Under the pieces are notes generated by a model that saw only the letters and a program-made list of their open reading frames with translations, was not told where the DNA came from and did not search any database. Below are positions 59,668 through 64,000 of a stretch of 64,000 nt of DNA, one piece after another. Each line of letters opens with the position of its first letter. Positions within the stretch are counted from its first letter, which is position 1. Source of the stretch: Fuscibacter oryzae (lineage in GTDB: Bacteria; Pseudomonadota; Alphaproteobacteria; Rhodobacterales; Rhodobacteraceae); assembly GCF_016765795.1 (NCBI RefSeq), contig NZ_JAESVP010000001.1, positions 434,001 to 498,000 on the forward strand. Direction: 5' to 3'. The translations under genes were made by a program, and so were the position numbers.

Positions 59668-60345
59668 ATGCAGGACACAAACACGATGGATCAGGCGAAA
59701 GAACGGCTTTTGGCGGCAGCCCTACCCCATGTTCCCTTTGACGGGTGGAGCGATACGACCTTTCGTGCGGCAGTCGCCGATTCGGGTCTGGGTGACGCGC
59801 TGGCCCGCGCGATCTGTCCGCGCGGCGCGCTGGATCTGGCGGTCGCCTATCACAAGGCGGGCGATGCGACGATGCAGGATCGGCTTGCCGCAACCGACCT
59901 GACATCCCTGCGTTTTCGCGACCGGATCGGGCAGGCGGTGCTGTTTCGGTTGCAGGATGCCGACCCCGAGCTGGTGCGCCGGGGGTCTGCCCTGTTCGCC
60001 CTGCCACAGCACGCCAGCGAAGGCGCGCGCCTGATCTGGGGCACCGCCGATGCCATCTGGCGGGCCTTGGGCGATAGCTCAACCGACCTCAACTGGTACA
60101 CCAAGCGCGCCACCCTGTCGGCGGTTTACGGGGCCACCGTGCTGTTCTGGCTGGCCGATACCTCTGACGAGAAACAGGCGACGACGGACTTTCTGAACCG
60201 CCGTATCGACAATGTGATGCAGTTCGAAAAGGCCAAGGCCGCATTCCGTGACAACCCCTTGGGCAAAATGCTGGCCCGTGGCCCCTTGCGCCTGCTGGGG
60301 GCGATCCGCGCGCCCCGCGACACCAACGACCTGCCCGGCCACTGA
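59668..60345 (+). CDS. COQ9 family protein
   Basis: The 225-residue protein matches the COQ9/rpsU-associated family: LPHVPFDGWSDTTFRAAVADSG is the N-terminal TetR-like helix-turn-helix, and GTADAIWRALGDSSTDLNWYTKRATLSAVY is the diagnostic COQ9 stretch. It binds lipid-like quinone intermediates and helps the COQ7 hydroxylase step of ubiquinone synthesis. Divergence from rpsU recurs in alphaproteobacteria. The start is ATG 59668 or 59686. The next gene, a quinone oxidoreductase, begins 7 bp after its stop. Confidence 0.9.
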   Translation: MQDTNTMDQAKERLLAAALPHVPFDGWSDTTFRAAVADSGLGDALARAICPRGALDLAVAYHKAGDATMQDRLAATDLTSLRFRDRIGQAVLFRLQDADPELVRRGSALFALPQHASEGARLIWGTADAIWRALGDSSTDLNWYTKRATLSAVYGATVLFWLADTSDEKQATTDFLNRRIDNVMQFEKAKAAFRDNPLGKMLARGPLRLLGAIRAPRDTNDLPGH

Positions 60346-60352
60346 GGACATC

Positions 60353-61342
60353 ATGCAGCTTTCCGATTCCATGCTGGCCATCGAGATCAGCGAACCCGGC
60401 GCGCCCGACGTGCTGAAGCCCGTCTCGGTGGCCGTGCCGGTGCCCGGCCATGGGCAAATCATCGTGCGGTTGGCCTATGCCGGGGTGAACCGCCCCGACG
60501 CCCTGCAACGCGCGGGCCTTTATGCGCCGCCCCCCAGCGCCTCGCCTCTGCCGGGGCTGGAAGGGGCGGGAACGGTGGTAGAGACGGGCCCCGGCGTGAC
60601 CCGCTGGAAGATTGGCGACAAGGTTTGCGCCCTGTTTCCAGGCGGGGCCTATGCCGAGTATGCCGCCTGCCATGAAAGCCACGCGCTGCCCATTCCGCAG
60701 GGCCTGAGCCTGCGCGAGGCGGCCTGCCTGCCCGAAACCTGTTTCACCGTCTGGTCAAACATCGTCATGCGCGGCGGGCTGAAGGCGGGCGAGCGCTTTC
60801 TGGTTCACGGCGGCACATCCGGCATCGGCACCACCGCCATCCAGATCGCCCGCGCCTTGGGCGCTCGGGTCTTCGCCACCGCTGGCAGCCCCGAAAAGGC
60901 CAAGGCCTGTGAGGGGATCGGTGCCGAGCGCGGCATCAACTATCGGGATGAGGATTTCGTCGCCATCGTCAAAGAGGCAGGCGGTGCCGACCTGATCCTT
61001 GACATGGTGGGCGGCCCCTACCTGCCGCGCAACGTCAAGGCGCTGGCCGATGACGGGCGGCTGGTGCAGATCGCCTTTCTGCAAGGGCCCAAGGTCGAGT
61101 TGAACTTTGGCGAGGTGATGATGCGTCGGCTGACCATCACCGGCTCAACCCTGCGCCCGCAATCGGATCAGGCCAAGGCCCGTATCGCCGCCGCGGTGGA
61201 GGCCTATGTCTGGCCGATGGTGGCCAGCGGCAGCTTCAAGGTCATCATCGACAGCGAGTTTCCCCTGAAAGATGCCCCCGCCGCCCATTGGCGTATGGAA
61301 AGCAGCGGCCATATCGGAAAGATCGTGCTGAAGGTGGAGTAA
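60353..61342 (+). CDS. NAD(P)H quinone oxidoreductase, PIG3/zeta-crystallin type
   Basis: The 329-residue zinc-free MDR-superfamily protein has GVNRPDALQRAGLYAPPPSASPLPGLEGAG at the N-terminal catalytic domain. The Rossmann motif FLVHGGTSGIGTTAIQIARALGARV follows, then LILDMVGGPYLPRN. PIG3-type quinone reductases reduce quinones by one electron using NADPH. It is co-transcribed with the COQ9 gene, which supports a quinone-related role. A short GC hairpin follows the stop. Confidence 0.92.
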   Translation: MQLSDSMLAIEISEPGAPDVLKPVSVAVPVPGHGQIIVRLAYAGVNRPDALQRAGLYAPPPSASPLPGLEGAGTVVETGPGVTRWKIGDKVCALFPGGAYAEYAACHESHALPIPQGLSLREAACLPETCFTVWSNIVMRGGLKAGERFLVHGGTSGIGTTAIQIARALGARVFATAGSPEKAKACEGIGAERGINYRDEDFVAIVKEAGGADLILDMVGGPYLPRNVKALADDGRLVQIAFLQGPKVELNFGEVMMRRLTITGSTLRPQSDQAKARIAAAVEAYVWPMVASGSFKVIIDSEFPLKDAPAAHWRMESSGHIGKIVLKVE

Positions 61343-61345
61343 TGG

Positions 61346-61376
61346 CGCCCCTCTCCCCTTGGGGGACAGGGAAGGG
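61346..61376. other. GC-rich imperfect hairpin after quinone reductase
   Basis: GCCCCTCTCCCC and GGGGGACAGGGAAGGG form an imperfect C-rich/G-rich fold of about 30 bp between the rightward quinone-reductase gene and the convergent sulfotransferase. No U-tract follows, so termination is uncertain. Confidence 0.4.
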
Positions 61377-61384
61377 TGAGGGGG

Positions 61385-62203
61385 TCAATCCCCCAGCTTG
61401 CGATGCACCTCGTCCAGATCAACCTCGGCCAGCGGCATCTTGTTGTCGGGGTCGTCGAAGTCGTATTTGAAAAGCTGGAAATCCTTCTTGTAGATTTCCC
61501 AGACCAGATGGCGCGACAGATCATCGAAATAATCGCTGACCTTGTGCAGCCGCTTTGGCCCGTGCCCTTCGCTTTCGTTGAACCGGGGGATCTTTTTCAG
61601 GTCGATCTTGTGCTTGGTCTTGATCTTTTTCAGGACCTTGGCCATGCCCTCGTCGAATTTCTCGGTAAAGAAAATCTGGTCATATCGCCCGCCGTTCACG
61701 ATGAAGGTGCTGATATGGCCTGACATGGCCGACCAGTGGATGTCCGGCTCCATCGGTTTGCGGAACCGGATCGTGTCGCGCGCGAACAGCAAAAAGCGGC
61801 GAAAGCTGGCAATCTGGTCAAAGTCATCCTTGCCCTCTGGCCCGCCAACCTCGGCCCCATAGCGCTGCACCAGCATCGGCACCAGATTGCCGCGATAGCG
61901 TTTGCCATTCCGTTGCACGCCGCAAATCTTGTCGAAAAAACTGGACAGGATGCGAGCGTATGGGTTGCGCACACAGGTGAAGGCCAAGGACTTGTGGCCC
62001 TTCACATTCGCCTCGATCAGAGGCTGGCTGGCCTCTATCGCCCATTTGTGCATGCCAGCTTGGGCATCGTGGATATCGCCGTCGAAAAACTTGCCATGGT
62101 CGGAATAGAACATGATCTGCCCGATGGTCGAGCAGGCGCATTTCGGCACCACGCGGTAAACCACGCTTTCACTTTCCGTCATCCAGGTGCCGGGAAACCC
62201 CAT
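61385..62203 (-). CDS. Sulfotransferase family 2 protein
   Basis: The 272-residue protein has SVVYRVVPKCACSTIGQIM (5'-phosphosulfate loop, PKCACS type) and LAFTCVRNPYARILSSFFDK (3'-phosphate motif), the signature pair of carbohydrate sulfotransferases (Sulfotransfer_2). It continues with YDQIFFTEKFDEGMAKVLKKI. It is probably cytoplasmic and uses PAPS. It is divergent from the glycosyltransferase gene with a 139-bp AT-rich gap (62204-62342) likely holding promoters for both, so the two may decorate the same glycan. Confidence 0.85.
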   Translation of the reverse strand: MGFPGTWMTESESVVYRVVPKCACSTIGQIMFYSDHGKFFDGDIHDAQAGMHKWAIEASQPLIEANVKGHKSLAFTCVRNPYARILSSFFDKICGVQRNGKRYRGNLVPMLVQRYGAEVGGPEGKDDFDQIASFRRFLLFARDTIRFRKPMEPDIHWSAMSGHISTFIVNGGRYDQIFFTEKFDEGMAKVLKKIKTKHKIDLKKIPRFNESEGHGPKRLHKVSDYFDDLSRHLVWEIYKKDFQLFKYDFDDPDNKMPLAEVDLDEVHRKLGD

Positions 62204-62342
62204 CAGTCACTCCACTTCGACCACCGTTTTGCGCCCGGCCCGGTCAGACCGCCACAAAAAAGCAAAGAAACTCTATCTTTACAATGTCTGTCCGCGCAAA
62301 TTAGGGAAACAGTCAACCGCTCTGTGCCCTACTGTCGGTGTC

Positions 62343-63920
62343 ATGGCAAGAATCGCCTATATCCTTCTGTGCCACAAAGACCCCGATGGCATCATCGCTC
62401 AGGCGCAACGCTTGACGGCGGCGGGCGATTTCATCTCGATCCATTTCGATGCCCGCGCCTCGCGCGAGGCCTATGAGCGTATTCGCGAAGGGCTGGACGG
62501 CAACCCCGCCGTGACCTTTGCCCGCAAGCGCATCAAATGCGGCTGGGGCGAATGGAGTTTGGTGCAAGCCACGCTGAATGCCATCGAAGCTGCGGTCGAT
62601 GCCTTTCCCCGCGCCACGCATTTCTATATGCTGTCGGGCGATTGCATGGCGATCAAATCGGCCGAATTCGCCCATGATTTTCTGGACCGCAACGAGACCG
62701 ACTTCATAGAAAGCTTCGATTTCTTTAACTCTGACTGGATCAAGACCGGCATCAAGGAAGAGCGGCTGATCTATCGCCACTGGTTCAATGAACGAAACAG
62801 CAAGGCGCTGTTCTATGCCTCGATGGAATGGCAAAAGCGGCTGGGGCTGACGCGCAAGGTGCCCGCCGACATGGCGATCCAGATCGGCAGCCAATGGTGG
62901 TGCCTGCGCCGCCAGACGATGGAAGCGCTGCTGGAGTTCGTGCGCAAGCGGCGCGATGTGGTGCGTTTTTTCCAAACCTCGTGGATACCGGACGAGACGT
63001 TCTTTCAGACGCTGGTGCGCCATCTGGTGCCCGAACACCAGATCAGCACCCGCACCCTGACCTTTCTGATGTTCACCGATTACGGCATGCCGGTGACGTT
63101 TTACAACGACCACTACGACCTGTTGCTTAGCCAGGATTACCTGTTCGCCCGCAAGATCAGCCCCGAGGCGAAAGAGCTGAAAGAGCGGTTGGGCAAGCTT
63201 TATGCCGCCAAAGGCGTGCGGTTCGACATTTCGAACGAAGGGCGCAGCCTGTTCAAATTCATGGTTGACCGGGGCCGCCTTGGCCGCCGCTTTGCGCCGC
63301 GCTTTTGGGAAACCGAAAGCTCGCTGGGCCGTGAACGCACGCTGATGATGGTGACCTGCAAGAAGTGGCATGTCGCCAAGCGGCTGGTGGACCGGGTGCG
63401 CCAGGTCACCAACATGCCCGCGCTGGACTATCTGTTCAACGAGGCCTCTACCCCCCTGCCCGATCTGGGTGGCATCCAGTCCACGCTGGAAAAGCGCACG
63501 CGCCACCGCCGGGCGCTGGTTCGGATGCTGTATGATTACTGGCAGACCGACCGGCTGATCTTTTGCATTGATCCGGCCAACATCGATCTGATGCAGGATT
63601 TCTACAACGACAAGGCCAAGGTGCGGTTGCTGGAGGTGGATTGCGACTTCACCGACGAATACCTGCTGGGCCATGCCAAACGCGTCGGTCTGGCCGGCGA
63701 ACGCACGCCCAAGGAAACCATCGACCGGATTCTGCCGACCATCCGCTATGACGTGAAATTCGAAAGCGACCGCATCCGCGACGCGGGCTTTGCCAACATC
63801 TACCGCGTCCGCCAATCGGCCAGCGTTGATGAAAACACCGTGCCTCTGGCGGAATTCCTTGATATTCCAATGGAGAAAGCGCGCGAGATCGCGGGCACTC
63901 ATTACCTGTTTGTGGACTGA
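62343..63920 (+). CDS. GT14-like beta-1,6-N-acetylglucosaminyltransferase with C-terminal domain
   Basis: The 525-residue protein begins with the core-2/I-branching (GT14) domain: ARIAYILLCHKDPDGIIAQ, FISIHFDARAS, RATHFYMLSGDCMAIKS and GSQWWCLRRQTMEALLEFVR, then a WIPDETFFQTLVRH segment with the catalytic-type Glu. Residues from about 300 (LMMVTCKKWHVAKRLVDRV) form an extra domain of about 220 residues of the DUF5928 type described for alphaproteobacteria. It should add GlcNAc or xylose to a glycan. The ATG at 62343 has only a weak ribosome site; the frame extends further upstream without similarity. Confidence 0.82.
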   Translation: MARIAYILLCHKDPDGIIAQAQRLTAAGDFISIHFDARASREAYERIREGLDGNPAVTFARKRIKCGWGEWSLVQATLNAIEAAVDAFPRATHFYMLSGDCMAIKSAEFAHDFLDRNETDFIESFDFFNSDWIKTGIKEERLIYRHWFNERNSKALFYASMEWQKRLGLTRKVPADMAIQIGSQWWCLRRQTMEALLEFVRKRRDVVRFFQTSWIPDETFFQTLVRHLVPEHQISTRTLTFLMFTDYGMPVTFYNDHYDLLLSQDYLFARKISPEAKELKERLGKLYAAKGVRFDISNEGRSLFKFMVDRGRLGRRFAPRFWETESSLGRERTLMMVTCKKWHVAKRLVDRVRQVTNMPALDYLFNEASTPLPDLGGIQSTLEKRTRHRRALVRMLYDYWQTDRLIFCIDPANIDLMQDFYNDKAKVRLLEVDCDFTDEYLLGHAKRVGLAGERTPKETIDRILPTIRYDVKFESDRIRDAGFANIYRVRQSASVDENTVPLAEFLDIPMEKAREIAGTHYLFVD

Positions 63921-63923
63921 CCC

Positions 63924-64000
63924 ATGGCCTATACCTACGACCCCCAGAATATCTTTGCCCGCATCCTGCGCGGTGAAATTCCAAACAAGACCGTGGTGGA
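63924..64000 (+). CDS. HIT-family protein, 5' fragment
   Basis: The gene starts 3 bp after the glycosyltransferase stop and runs off the window after about 25 codons: MAYTYDPQNIFARILRGEIP, then NKTVVE. This is the typical N-terminus of histidine-triad (HIT/Hint-type) nucleotide-binding proteins in Rhodobacteraceae (IFxRILRGEIP). The HxHxH motif lies beyond the window, so the call rests on this segment. Confidence 0.8.
   Translation, partial: MAYTYDPQNIFARILRGEIPNKTVV

Noticed and set aside
61346-61384. CCCCTCTCCCC...GGGGG run as another copy of the dispersed repeat
   Set aside because: It lacks the AAATA-TCCC and TTGGC core; it is only a C/G-rich hairpin.
1-64000. CRISPR arrays, tRNA/rRNA genes, phage or insertion sequences
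   Set aside because: No regularly spaced direct repeats, cloverleaf or rRNA signatures, transposase or integrase motifs were seen on either strand.

Overview
The window is a 64 kb piece of a GC-rich alphaproteobacterial chromosome, almost certainly from the Rhodobacterales/Rhodobacteraceae (Rhodobacter, Gemmobacter or Tabrizicola-like). The basis is the alphaproteobacterial family set (COQ9, DUF1150 beside Hsp20, TIGR02186, a YdcH-like DUF465 protein, an agl alpha-glucoside operon, tandem MerR genes before beta-oxidation genes), very high third-position GC, tight 4-bp ATGA overlaps, and a dispersed intergenic repeat whose consensus resembles ones I recall from this order. No tRNA, rRNA, CRISPR array, prophage or insertion sequence was recognised, and no gene-free gap exceeds 300 bases. 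The genus assignment is inference.

Layout. 1-6.7 kb: regulators (XRE-cupin, GntR) and a divergent five-gene catabolic operon of DUF1185, alpha/beta hydrolase, flavin reductase-Nudix fusion, luciferase-like monooxygenase and aldehyde dehydrogenase. Its composition parallels the Rut pyrimidine-ring-opening system, and it is the best candidate here for an uncharacterised pathway. 6.7-8.3 kb: acyl-CoA:carboxylate CoA-transferase. 8.3-17.3 kb: alpha/beta-glucoside use (GH1 glucosidase, LacI regulator, AglEFGAK transporter plus GH13 glucosidase) with clear LacI-type operators. 17.4-20.8 kb: deoxyribose-phosphate aldolase and a double aldehyde dehydrogenase. 20.8-31.1 kb: housekeeping block (gshB, yraN, rsmI, an LpoA-like lipoprotein, glnD, murJ, trpS) with two degenerate proteins, a pseudo-rhomboid and a Rieske-like protein lacking histidine ligands. 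31.4-34.5 kb: universal stress protein, Asp/Glu racemase, NifU-like protein, tsaB and rimI. 34.6-40.2 kb: BMP/Nup nucleoside ABC transporter with purine nucleoside phosphorylase. 40.3-44.3 kb: TauE/TIGR02186 pair, MATE exporter, two hotdog thioesterases. 44.4-53.7 kb: beta-oxidation cluster (two MerR regulators, acyl-CoA dehydrogenase, GST, thiolase, three cupin domains, FadJ-type enzyme), including a small RHH-like protein. 53.7-64 kb: sulfotransferase, a truncated 2-hydroxyacid dehydrogenase, CsaA-like protein, proC, ybjN-like gene, hsp20-DUF1150 with an RpoH-like promoter, purEK, rpsU, COQ9, quinone oxidoreductase, a second sulfotransferase diverging from a GT14 glycosyltransferase, and the start of a HIT-family gene.

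How the genes fit together. The cell appears to be a versatile heterotroph. It takes up glucosides and nucleosides by ABC transport, cleaves them intracellularly (AglA, GH1, PNP) and feeds deoxyribose through DeoC and an aldehyde dehydrogenase. It burns acyl chains through a regulated beta-oxidation cluster and recycles short-chain acyl-CoA with a CoA-transferase. Functions of named families are from family knowledge. Operon structure, motifs, repeats and broken genes are read directly from the sequence. All promoters, operators and terminators are predictions by eye.
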